In this document: piece after piece, positions 30,725-38,105 of the stretch | Layout of the letters: every line of letters starts with the position of its first letter | How positions within the stretch are numbered: position 1 is the stretch's first letter | NCBI GenBank assembly: GCA_037384645.1 | Contig: JARRNT010000012.1 | Location: 1-38,105, forward strand | From: RI-92 sp037384645 | Lineage (GTDB): Bacteria; Pseudomonadota; Gammaproteobacteria; UBA6429; Thiohalophilaceae | Length of the DNA stretch: 38,105 bases | Direction: 5' to 3' | Position numbers and translations under genes: made by a program | Notes under the pieces: generated by a model | Database searches by the model: none | Seen by the model: only the letters and a program-made list of their open reading frames with translations | What the model was told of the DNA's origin: nothing

Positions 30725-33280
30725 ATGCCGCGTGTAACTGAACCACCGCAACAACACACACCGATGATGCAGCAGTACCTGCGCATCAAGGCTGAACATC
30801 CCCACATTTTATTGTTCTACCGCATGGGCGACTTTTACGAGTTGTTTTACGACGACGCCCGACGTGCAGCCAAACTGCTGGATATTACCCTGACTCACCG
30901 CGGTCAGTCCGCGGGGGAACCGATCCCCATGGCCGGTGTGCCTTACCACGCCGTAGATGGTTACCTGGCCCGCCTGCTCAAACTGGGTGAATCCGTTGCC
31001 ATCTGCGAACAAATCGGAGACCCGGCACAAAGCAAGGGACCGGTCGAACGCAAGGTCGTGCGCATCGTCACGCCCGGTACAGTCACCGAAGAAGCCCTGT
31101 TACAGGACCGCCAGGAAAACCTGCTGGTCGCCCTGCATCCTGACAAACAGAACACCGGTCTCGCCGTGCTCGACATGAGTAGCGGACGCTTCAGTCTTAT
31201 GCAGGTGCACACAGACGAAGGCTTGCAGGCAGAACTGGAACGCCTCAAACCTGCCGAGGTCATCTTTGATGAGTCGGTAAATTTTCCGACGGCATTACAA
31301 CGCTACGGGCGCTGGAGCAGTCAGCCGCCCTGGATGTTCACCAGCAAACAGGCACAACAACGCCTGTGTGAACAATTCCAGACCAACCAGCTGGACGGCT
31401 TTGGCATCACCGACCTGCCATTGGCGATCAGCGCTGCCGGCGCCCTGCTGTCCTATGTCCAGCAAACCCAGCAGGGCCAGGTGCCACACATTCGCAGTAT
31501 CCAGGCAGAACATCCCGCCGATGCCATCGTGCTTGACGCTGCGACACGGCGTAACCTGGAAATTGAAACCAGCCTGGGCGGCAATGCCCGGCACTCCCTG
31601 ACTGGCGTCATGGATCACACGGCCACCCCGATGGGCAGCCGCCTGTTGCGACGCTGGTTAACGCGGCCCTTGCGCGATCGCAGGCGTATCCTGCAACGCC
31701 AGCAGGTCCTGGCGGCATTGATCGATGAATATCGCTATGAACCAATACACGACATACTGCGTGGTGTCGGCGATCTTGAACGCATCCTCACCCGTATCGC
31801 GTTACGTTCGGCGCGACCACGTGACCTCATCCAGCTGAAACTTGGTCTGGCGCAACTTCCTGCCTTACATGACCATTTGCAGAGTGCAAAAATCGATGCC
31901 CTGCAAAAACTACTCAATGACATGCCACCGTTTGCCGACGTCGTTGCCTTGTTACGGCAGGCCGTTATCGAGGAACCACCACAACTCATCCGCGACGGTG
32001 GCGTTATCGCCAGCGGCTACGATCCGGAACTCGATGCCCTGCGGGCAACCCGTGATAATGTCAGTGACATCCTGACGGAGATGGAAACCAGGGAACGCGA
32101 GCGCACCCGGATTCCGACCCTGCGCATTGGTTTCAATCGCGTGCATGGTTACTACATCGAAGTCACCAGGGCACAGGCCGCCAAGGTCCCGGATGATTAT
32201 CAACGGCGACAAACCCTCAAGGGAACCGAACGCTATATCACACCGGAACTCAAGCAACTGGAAGACAAGGTGCTCAGCGCCGGCGAGCGTGCACTGGCCC
32301 GGGAAAAAGCGTTATACGACGAGCTTCTGACCCGGCTCAACACGGAACTCGCGGCCTTACAGCAATGCAGCGCTGCCCTTGCCAGACTGGATGCCCTTAC
32401 CAACCTGGCCGAGCGCGCCGACACCCTCAATCTGCGACCACCGGTATTGTGCGAGCAGGCCGGTATCGAGATTCGGGCGGGCCGCCACCTGGTGATCGAA
32501 CAAACCCTGGAGCAGGACTTTACGCCAAATGACCTGCAGCTCAATGAACAACGCCGCATGCTGATCATTACCGGCCCGAATATGGGCGGCAAATCTACCT
32601 ACATGCGGCAAACCGCGCTGATTGTATTACTCGCGTACACCGGCAGCTACGTTCCCGCTGAACAGGCAAACATCGGGCCCGTTGATCGGATATTCACCCG
32701 CATCGGTGCCGCCGATGACATCAGCAGCGGACGCTCTACCTTCATGGTGGAAATGACCGAAACCGCCAATATCCTGCACAATGCCAGCGAACAAAGCCTG
32801 GTCCTGCTCGATGAGATCGGCCGTGGCACCAGTACCTTCGACGGTCTGGCCCTAGCCTGGGCCTGTGCCGGCCACCTGGCCCGGTCAATCCGCGCCTTTA
32901 CCCTGTTTGCGACCCATTATTTTGAACTGACCCGCTTGCCCGAAACCCAGCATGGAATAAATAACGTACACTTCGATGCCGTCGAACAGGGTGACACGAT
33001 TTTGTTCAATCACATGGTCAAGCAAGGCGCCGTCAACGACAGCTATGGCTTACAGGTCGCGGCCCTCGCCGGCGTGCCGCAAAACGTGATCGACCAGGCC
33101 CGATACAAACTGCAGGAGCTGGAAAACGGCGGCATCGAGACTCCGGGCCACCCAATGCCCTCGCCCGCACCCGCCCAACATCCCGTGCTCACCGCACTGC
33201 AACAGCTTGACCTGGATCAAACCAGTCCACGGGCGGCACTGGATCTGCTCTATCGCCTCAAATCCGAACTCGAAAAATGA
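30725..33280 (+). CDS. mutS: DNA mismatch repair protein MutS
   Basis: 851 residues from ATG 30725. Mismatch-binding N-terminus with the FYRMGDFYELFYDDA motif (the intercalating Phe of FxE-type contact), connector, core and clamp domains, then the ATPase with Walker A GPNMGGKSTYMRQ at about 617, SGRSTFMVEM, LDEIGRGTSTFDG and the FATHYFELT helix. The C-terminus has the dimerisation helix region (DQTSPRAALDLLYRLK). It recognises mismatches and recruits MutL. Followed at 64 bp by a ferredoxin gene, an arrangement familiar from Pseudomonas. Confidence 0.98.
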   Translation: MPRVTEPPQQHTPMMQQYLRIKAEHPHILLFYRMGDFYELFYDDARRAAKLLDITLTHRGQSAGEPIPMAGVPYHAVDGYLARLLKLGESVAICEQIGDPAQSKGPVERKVVRIVTPGTVTEEALLQDRQENLLVALHPDKQNTGLAVLDMSSGRFSLMQVHTDEGLQAELERLKPAEVIFDESVNFPTALQRYGRWSSQPPWMFTSKQAQQRLCEQFQTNQLDGFGITDLPLAISAAGALLSYVQQTQQGQVPHIRSIQAEHPADAIVLDAATRRNLEIETSLGGNARHSLTGVMDHTATPMGSRLLRRWLTRPLRDRRRILQRQQVLAALIDEYRYEPIHDILRGVGDLERILTRIALRSARPRDLIQLKLGLAQLPALHDHLQSAKIDALQKLLNDMPPFADVVALLRQAVIEEPPQLIRDGGVIASGYDPELDALRATRDNVSDILTEMETRERERTRIPTLRIGFNRVHGYYIEVTRAQAAKVPDDYQRRQTLKGTERYITPELKQLEDKVLSAGERALAREKALYDELLTRLNTELAALQQCSAALARLDALTNLAERADTLNLRPPVLCEQAGIEIRAGRHLVIEQTLEQDFTPNDLQLNEQRRMLIITGPNMGGKSTYMRQTALIVLLAYTGSYVPAEQANIGPVDRIFTRIGAADDISSGRSTFMVEMTETANILHNASEQSLVLLDEIGRGTSTFDGLALAWACAGHLARSIRAFTLFATHYFELTRLPETQHGINNVHFDAVEQGDTILFNHMVKQGAVNDSYGLQVAALAGVPQNVIDQARYKLQELENGGIETPGHPMPSPAPAQHPVLTALQQLDLDQTSPRAALDLLYRLKSELEK

Positions 33281-33344
33281 GGGCTGAAGGTTTACCATAG
33301 CCTCCGGCACGTTTCCCAGGGTCCAGCACGTCAAGGAGTAAAAC

Positions 33345-33668
33345 ATGACCTACGTCGTTACCGATAATTGCATCAGATGTAAGTACACCGATTGCGTTGA
33401 AGTCTGCCCGGTAGACTGTTTCCATGAAGGGCCCAATTTTCTGGTCATCGACCCGGACGAATGTATCGACTGCACCCTGTGTGAACCCGAATGCCCTGCC
33501 GAAGCCATCTTTGCGGAAGATGATGTCCCCGATGGCATGCAAAATTTCACCGAACTCAACGCCGAGCTTGCGAAAAAATGGCCGGTGATTACCGAGATGA
33601 AAGACCCGCCCGCCGACGCCAAAGAATGGGATGGGGTCAAGGATAAATTGCAATACCTGGAAAAGTAA
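33345..33668 (+). CDS. fdxA: Seven-iron ferredoxin FdxA
   Basis: 107 residues from ATG 33345 (AAGGAG 7 nt upstream). Cysteines at 9, 12, 17, 21, 25 and 40, 43, 46, 50 in NCIRCKYTDCVEVCPVDC and CIDCTLCEPEC give the 3Fe-4S plus 4Fe-4S pattern of Azotobacter FdI-type ferredoxins. C-terminal extension ends EWDGVKDKLQYLEK, typical of this group. Soluble electron carrier; the partner is unknown. Confidence 0.96.
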   Translation: MTYVVTDNCIRCKYTDCVEVCPVDCFHEGPNFLVIDPDECIDCTLCEPECPAEAIFAEDDVPDGMQNFTELNAELAKKWPVITEMKDPPADAKEWDGVKDKLQYLEK

Positions 33669-33715
33669 GGATACGTCCCTCCCTGTCAAACTGAATTTTT
33701 ATAATTGTGACTCGC

Positions 33716-33740
33716 CTGCCGGAAGACCATAGTCCGGCAG
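33716..33740 (+). terminator. Hairpin downstream of fdxA
   Basis: CTGCCGGA-(9 nt)-TCCGGCAG, a perfect 8-bp stem 48 bp after the fdxA stop. Only a weak T-rich stretch follows, so termination is likely but not certain. The rest of the gap to 33875 shows no gene. Confidence 0.5.
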
Positions 33741-33874
33741 CTTGTCCGTTTAACTCACCGGCTGACGGCAGTATCAGTCTGCCCATACCGGCGTAGCAAT
33801 CCCCGGACCGGGAAGTGATCAGGTTCGTCAAATCATGGCAGGCGCGAACCGGGCAAACCCGTTAGAATCATGCC

Positions 33875-36808
33875 ATGCCTGCCTGTGCCAACAGCCACTT
33901 TATTCCTTACTGGCATGCACCCGTGGAGACGGTGGCGCAGTATATTATTGCCCATGCCGCAAACCTGCCGGACCTGACAGACGTCCGAGTTGTCATCAGT
34001 GAACCACGGGCCGCTGCGGATTTTCGTCGTGCCCTGCTCAGGGCTGCCGCCGAACGGCAAACCCGGGCCCTGCTGGGACCGCAGGTCCTCACCCACGAAC
34101 AATGGCTGGCTCAGTTCCTGCCTGAACATGTTCAGGTCTGCAGCCAACAGCAACGGCTGCTGATCCTGGTCGAGGCCCTGTTTGAACAACCGGCGCTGCT
34201 GGGACAGGCCAATGCCTGGACGCTCGCAGATTCGTTACTGGATCTGTTTGATGAACTCACGCTCAATCACGTCAGCCTCAGTGACGACATTGACCAATTT
34301 ACCCGGCAACTGGGGCAATGGTATGCCACCAGGCAACTTGATCTACCCGGGTTACAGCACGAAGCCCGTCTGTTACATGGTTTATGGCGAGCCTGGCACA
34401 CCCAGTTACAGTCCCAGGACCTGACGGATATCGCCACGGCACAGATTCTGTGTCTGCAACACTCACTAGGCGAATTCGCGGCACCTGGCGTCACCCATTT
34501 CATCGGTGTTGAACCACAACAACGCGCACAAATCGACTGGTTCAGGCAATTACTCAATCATGAGCGTGTGCATTTCTGGTGGCACGGCAGCATGGAATCC
34601 GCTCATGCGCACGTACGCCCCGATTCCGCCTTACGCGAGTTATGTTCAGCACTGGATATTACGCCAGGGGATACCCCCGAAGCCGATGTCTACCATGAAA
34701 GCCTGGCCAGGGTATTTAGTGAATCACCGCCGCTGCATCAGCGTGCGCGCTTATTACAGCAGGACCATTCGCAAAGTCCCCTGCGCGATCGGATCGCCGT
34801 ATTTTCCGCGAACAATGCGGAGCAGGAAGCAAACGCCATCGACATACAATGCCGTGAATGGCTACTGGCGGGCAAACAGCATATTGCCATCATCACCGAA
34901 AACCGCCGTCTGGCTCGGCGGGTGCGGGCCTTGCTCGAACGCGCGGGTATCGTATTGCAGGATGCTGCAGGCTGGGCCCTCTCCACCACCCGGGCCGCTG
35001 CAACGATTGAAGCCTTGCTGCTCTGTATCGAAGATGATTTCGCCAAAGATGCGCTACTGGACTTGTGCAAATCGCCGTACCTGTTTCCGGATCTTGAACG
35101 TGAACAGCTCAGAACACTGGTGTACCGGCTGGAACACGACATCATCCAGAATGAAGGTATCAGCAATGGCCTCACGCGTTACCAGGCGGCAATCCACGAC
35201 CGTGCCGATCGACTCAGCACGATCTGGAATTTGCCACCGTCCCAGGTCAGTGAGTTGTTGCAACGCCTGGGAGATGCCTGCCAGCCTTTGCTGGTGTTAA
35301 GACAACGGCGCCAACGCGCACACGGACTGCCGGACTATCTCAACGCCCTGAGCCAGGTGCTGGATGATACCGGACTGCGTATGTCGCTGAGCCAGGATGC
35401 CGCCGGTGAATTGATCCTGCAACAGCTCGACGCCATGCAGTTGGCCGCCCAATCCCAGCCACAGCAACGCCACTGGCGCGACTTTCGCGCCTGGCTAGGC
35501 CGTAATCTCGAGAAAAGCTATTTTCGACCAGGTAACCAGCACTCTGCCGTGGAGTTGCTTAGCCTGTCACAATCGCAATTGCGACACTTCGATGCCATTA
35601 TCTTTGCCGCTGCCGAACAGGAATACCTGCCCGGCGCCCCTGCCGGCAGTCCTTTTTTTAACAATGCCGTCAGGATGCAACTGGGGCTTTCCACCCGGGA
35701 ACAATTTAATCACCAGCGTTTACGTGAATTTTACCGACTCCTGCACAGTGCCCCGTCGATACTGATCAGTCATCGCGCAGAACAGGATGGCGAACCTATC
35801 ACGGCCAGCCCCTGGCTTGCCGCACTTGTCAGCTTTCATCATATTGCTTATGCAGACGACCTGCAGACCAGTCATCTGCACGCCTTGCTACGCAGTGGTC
35901 AGGCCATGGTCTGGCGTTGTGATACGAAAAGCCTGCCAGCGCGCCAGCATCAGCCACGACCACAAGCCGAGGCGGAACTGGTACCGGCATCGATCAGTGC
36001 CAGCGCCTATCAAAGCCTGCTCGATTGCCCCTACCAGTTTTTTGCCACACGCTGTCTGCAACTCAGTCCACCGGAGGAAGTGCGCGAGGTCCTGTCCAAA
36101 CGCGAATATGGGGAGCGGGTCCACCTGTGCCTGCAGGCCTTCCACAGCGATCTCCCCCGCTACCCCGGCCCGTTCCCGCAGCCGATCACTGATGCCAACA
36201 AACACGCGGCTATTACATTATTGAAAGAAATTTCCGAGGTGGTCTTCCGACAGGACCTGCTCGACAATTACACCCACCGCGGCTGGTATCACCAGTGGTG
36301 CGACACGATTCCTGTCTATATCGAGTGGCAACTTGAACGTAATCGTGAGTGGCAGGTCGACCTGGTCGAATACCAGAGCGAATCCCGATTCAATGACAGG
36401 ATAAGCATCAAGGGCCGGCTGGACAGGCTGGATCAGGGAAAGGATGGTTATGCGATCCTCGACTACAAATCCGGACAAACACCGACCCTGACCAATATCA
36501 GAAACGGTGAAAACATTCAGTTACCCTTCTATGCCTTGCTGGCTCAGGCTGAAGGCAAAGAGGTGAACCGGGTCGAGTATTTACAAATCGGCAAAGCTGG
36601 TGACTTCAAGTCTGCGTTTCCGCAAACTGGTGAAACCCTGCAACAACTCACACAGGAGATAGGGAAGCGCCTGCAGGACCTTATGCATCAATTAGAACAG
36701 GGCGCCGGCCTGCCGGCCTGGGAGGATGAGGCAAGCTGTCGATACTGTGATGCACGTAACCTGTGCCGGGTTGGCGGCTGGCAAGAGGCTGATGGCGAAT
36801 CAGAATGA
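33875..36808 (+). CDS. AddB-like PD-(D/E)XK nuclease, probable DNA repair protein (TIGR03623-like)
   Basis: 977 residues. A long inactivated-helicase-like N-terminal two thirds (QTRALLGPQVLTHEQWLAQF, EPQQRAQIDWFRQLL, IIFAAAEQEYLPGAPAGSPF) leads to a C-terminal RecB-type nuclease: GRLDRLDQG then AILDYKSG at about 847-867. Cysteines in LLDCPYQFFATRCL and CRYCDARNLC (about 954-963) fit the iron-sulfur staple seen in AddB-type nucleases. It should process double-strand ends. Members are usually followed at once by a UvrD/AddA-like helicase-nuclease; here the next gene is convergent and unrelated, so the partner is missing from this locus. Confidence 0.88.
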   Translation: MPACANSHFIPYWHAPVETVAQYIIAHAANLPDLTDVRVVISEPRAAADFRRALLRAAAERQTRALLGPQVLTHEQWLAQFLPEHVQVCSQQQRLLILVEALFEQPALLGQANAWTLADSLLDLFDELTLNHVSLSDDIDQFTRQLGQWYATRQLDLPGLQHEARLLHGLWRAWHTQLQSQDLTDIATAQILCLQHSLGEFAAPGVTHFIGVEPQQRAQIDWFRQLLNHERVHFWWHGSMESAHAHVRPDSALRELCSALDITPGDTPEADVYHESLARVFSESPPLHQRARLLQQDHSQSPLRDRIAVFSANNAEQEANAIDIQCREWLLAGKQHIAIITENRRLARRVRALLERAGIVLQDAAGWALSTTRAAATIEALLLCIEDDFAKDALLDLCKSPYLFPDLEREQLRTLVYRLEHDIIQNEGISNGLTRYQAAIHDRADRLSTIWNLPPSQVSELLQRLGDACQPLLVLRQRRQRAHGLPDYLNALSQVLDDTGLRMSLSQDAAGELILQQLDAMQLAAQSQPQQRHWRDFRAWLGRNLEKSYFRPGNQHSAVELLSLSQSQLRHFDAIIFAAAEQEYLPGAPAGSPFFNNAVRMQLGLSTREQFNHQRLREFYRLLHSAPSILISHRAEQDGEPITASPWLAALVSFHHIAYADDLQTSHLHALLRSGQAMVWRCDTKSLPARQHQPRPQAEAELVPASISASAYQSLLDCPYQFFATRCLQLSPPEEVREVLSKREYGERVHLCLQAFHSDLPRYPGPFPQPITDANKHAAITLLKEISEVVFRQDLLDNYTHRGWYHQWCDTIPVYIEWQLERNREWQVDLVEYQSESRFNDRISIKGRLDRLDQGKDGYAILDYKSGQTPTLTNIRNGENIQLPFYALLAQAEGKEVNRVEYLQIGKAGDFKSAFPQTGETLQQLTQEIGKRLQDLMHQLEQGAGLPAWEDEASCRYCDARNLCRVGGWQEADGESE

Positions 36809-36853
36809 AAAACAACCGATCCGCGTGGCAGCTGCATCTATTGTCAAACTCGC

Positions 36854-37393
36854 TCATAACGGCTCATAGCTAAACGACTGTCCGCCAACCGATGCCTCGT
36901 ACATCAACCCGCCCCTGATCATGGTGAACACGGCAACATTATTGGCATAGCTGGTCTTGGCCGCGGCACCCGCGGTCGCCGCCACCGCACTGGCCTGGGC
37001 CGAGAATTTCAGGCTACCGGACTTGAACGTATCAAACGCGCCTGCGTTCTTGAAAAAAATGATTTCACGATAGGACTCACCGCCCAGCTGCCAGCCAATA
37101 CTGAGCTGGGTCATGCTGGCCAGGCCAATCCTTCGGCCGTGCCGATAGACAACCCCGCTGCCGTGGGCGCCACCAATGCCGACGGCCCCCTTGCCTACTG
37201 TAGGGAATACGACGTAGGCATAGGCCTTGTCGAAAAAGGTCTTGAGGCTGGGATCACGTTTCATGAATTGGGCGATGGCCTCGCGGGACTCTCGATCTGC
37301 TCTGGCGATCCGATCCGGATTCCAGCCGGCACAAGCCGCCACGGATGACGTAACAAACACGAGCAGTACCAGTTTGATCACTCTATTTCGCAT
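36854..37393 (-). CDS. SYLF/YSC84-domain lipoprotein
   Basis: 179 residues from ATG 37393 (GGAGG 5 nt upstream). Signal peptide with lipobox VAAC, Cys at about 21. The SYLF core is clear: AYAYVVFPTVGKGAVGIGGA, HGSGVVYRHGRRIG, QLSIGWQLGGESYREIIFF and MIRGGLMYEASVGGQSFSY. In eukaryotes this domain binds phosphoinositides and actin; bacterial copies are periplasmic or outer-membrane proteins of unknown role. It follows the GlcG-like gene by 48 bp on the same strand. Confidence 0.9.
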   Translation of the reverse strand: MRNRVIKLVLLVFVTSSVAACAGWNPDRIARADRESREAIAQFMKRDPSLKTFFDKAYAYVVFPTVGKGAVGIGGAHGSGVVYRHGRRIGLASMTQLSIGWQLGGESYREIIFFKNAGAFDTFKSGSLKFSAQASAVAATAGAAAKTSYANNVAVFTMIRGGLMYEASVGGQSFSYEPL

Positions 37394-37441
37394 ACACACC
37401 TCCACAGCAGACAAATTCATCGCCATTGTTACGCCTTGCTA

Positions 37442-37951
37442 TCAGCCCCCATCCATTTCCAGATCGGTTTTGACTGCATCCAGCCCGGCCCTTGCACATT
37501 TCTCGTCCGTAATACCGGAAGGCGACCCGCTTACGCCAATCCCACCGAGGATGCTACCACCGATGTTTATCGGTATACCGCCAGCGCTGACTATCAGGCC
37601 ATTGAGCTTGGGAACCTGGTAAGCACCTTTGAAGCGACCTTCCAGTTGCGACAATGGCATATTGAATGCCATGGCCGTGTGTGCCTTTTGCTCGCTAATC
37701 GGCACCGTGATATCCATGGCCAGGGTGTCACGCAAAACCACCTGGTCATGCCCGCCCCGATCCACGACGGTCACGGCGATCTGCACACCCTGTTTGCGAC
37801 ACTCGGCAATTGCCGCCCGAGCAATTTTGAGCGCGGTATCCAGAGACAGGCGTTTAATATTCACTGTCAGGGGTTCAGCTGCGTGAGCCGATGTATAAAG
37901 TGTGACGCTGAATAAAACGCCGATAGCAAGTAAAAGTGAGTTGGGTTTCAT
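37442..37951 (-). CDS. Exported GlcG/HbpS-family heme-binding protein
   Basis: 169 residues from ATG 37951 (GAGGAG 7 nt upstream). Signal peptide ending SAHA-A. The GlcG/DUF336 fold follows: LDTALKIARAAIAECRKQGV, AVTVVDRGGHDQVVLRD, NGLIVSAGGIPINIGGSILG and GIGVSG. Members bind heme or cobalamin-like ligands or act as small-molecule sensors; the signal peptide points to the periplasm. Heads a two-gene unit with the SYLF lipoprotein. The upstream 150 bp show no clear promoter. Confidence 0.88.
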   Translation of the reverse strand: MKPNSLLLAIGVLFSVTLYTSAHAAEPLTVNIKRLSLDTALKIARAAIAECRKQGVQIAVTVVDRGGHDQVVLRDTLAMDITVPISEQKAHTAMAFNMPLSQLEGRFKGAYQVPKLNGLIVSAGGIPINIGGSILGGIGVSGSPSGITDEKCARAGLDAVKTDLEMDGG

Positions 37952-38105
37952 GTGATACTCCTCAGGCTGTTGATCGTTATTCGATTAGGCGCTATACATC
38001 TAACAACTACCAAATTAAGCTTATTTTAAAAGCCTACAACAACTATTACATTTCTGGCTGAAGTAAAATTGATTAAGATCATGGTTTGTTGCACGGGAGA
38101 GCACT

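Noticed and set aside
36790..36868. 25-codon frame overlapping the end of the AddB-like gene, possibly the start of the missing helicase
   Set aside because: It stops after 25 codons and lacks the APAGSGKT-type motif; resemblance to AddA-like N-termini is too slight.

Overview
The window reads as chromosomal DNA of a gammaproteobacterium of moderate GC. The evidence is a housekeeping block in an order typical of that class (pncC, recA, recX, alaS, lysC, csrA, tRNA-Ser(GCT), tRNA-Arg(ACG), with mutS and a seven-iron ferredoxin close by), together with FleQ, FlgM, YbeL-like, YqiB-like and other gammaproteobacterial families. The genus cannot be fixed from sequence reading alone.

Layout. 1-1841 (minus): the start of a chaperone-usher pilus operon with two related pilin-like proteins and the N-terminal part of a periplasmic chaperone. 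2183-4687 (plus): a LOG-family nucleotide hydrolase and a beta-CASP metallo-beta-lactamase nuclease, with a perfect FNR/Anr-type box between them. 4733-4996: the C-terminal stump of a DyP-type peroxidase. 5119-8948: a small lipoprotein, a Sel1/SPOR protein, a DUF1249 protein, and a translationally coupled pair of a VWA lipoprotein and a large membrane protein. 9253-14594: remains of a polar flagellar cluster, namely fliG, a 146-residue FliF reduced to its two membrane segments and FliG-binding tail, fleQ, an atypical PilZ protein, flgM and a probable flgN stump. No rod, hook, export or flagellin gene is present here. 15012-21245: tRNA-Arg(CCT) and accessory genes (DUF2189, two DUF6316 paralogues counting the one at 13686, FHA, stress-type glycine-zipper protein, zinc ribbon, MtfA-like peptidase, rhomboid protease, DUF1003). 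21309-21903: tRNA genes embedded in terminators, repeats and inverted copies of their own T arms. 21968-33668: the core block with csrA, lysC, alaS, recX, recA, a WYL regulator, thpR, pncC, a PilZ protein, mutS and fdxA. 33875-37951: a large PD-(D/E)XK repair nuclease, a SYLF lipoprotein and a GlcG/HbpS-like protein.

The most interesting point is the recA region. A BrxR/CapW-type WYL regulator sits divergently next to recA. The gap between them carries in-register tandem 18-bp AT-rich repeats that overlap the recA -35 box and reach the regulator's own -35 box, and I find no E. coli-type LexA box. WYL proteins elsewhere (PafBC, DriD) control DNA-damage genes outside LexA, so this may be a LexA-independent recA switch. 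That is inference; the repeats could also be an UP element.

The second is the mini-FliF/FliG pair. FliG looks intact (EHPQ motif, torque-helix region) although FliF has lost the whole periplasmic ring-forming part in frame. Together with FleQ, two PilZ proteins and FlgM this suggests flagellar parts kept for another membrane or c-di-GMP-linked role, or an early stage of decay.
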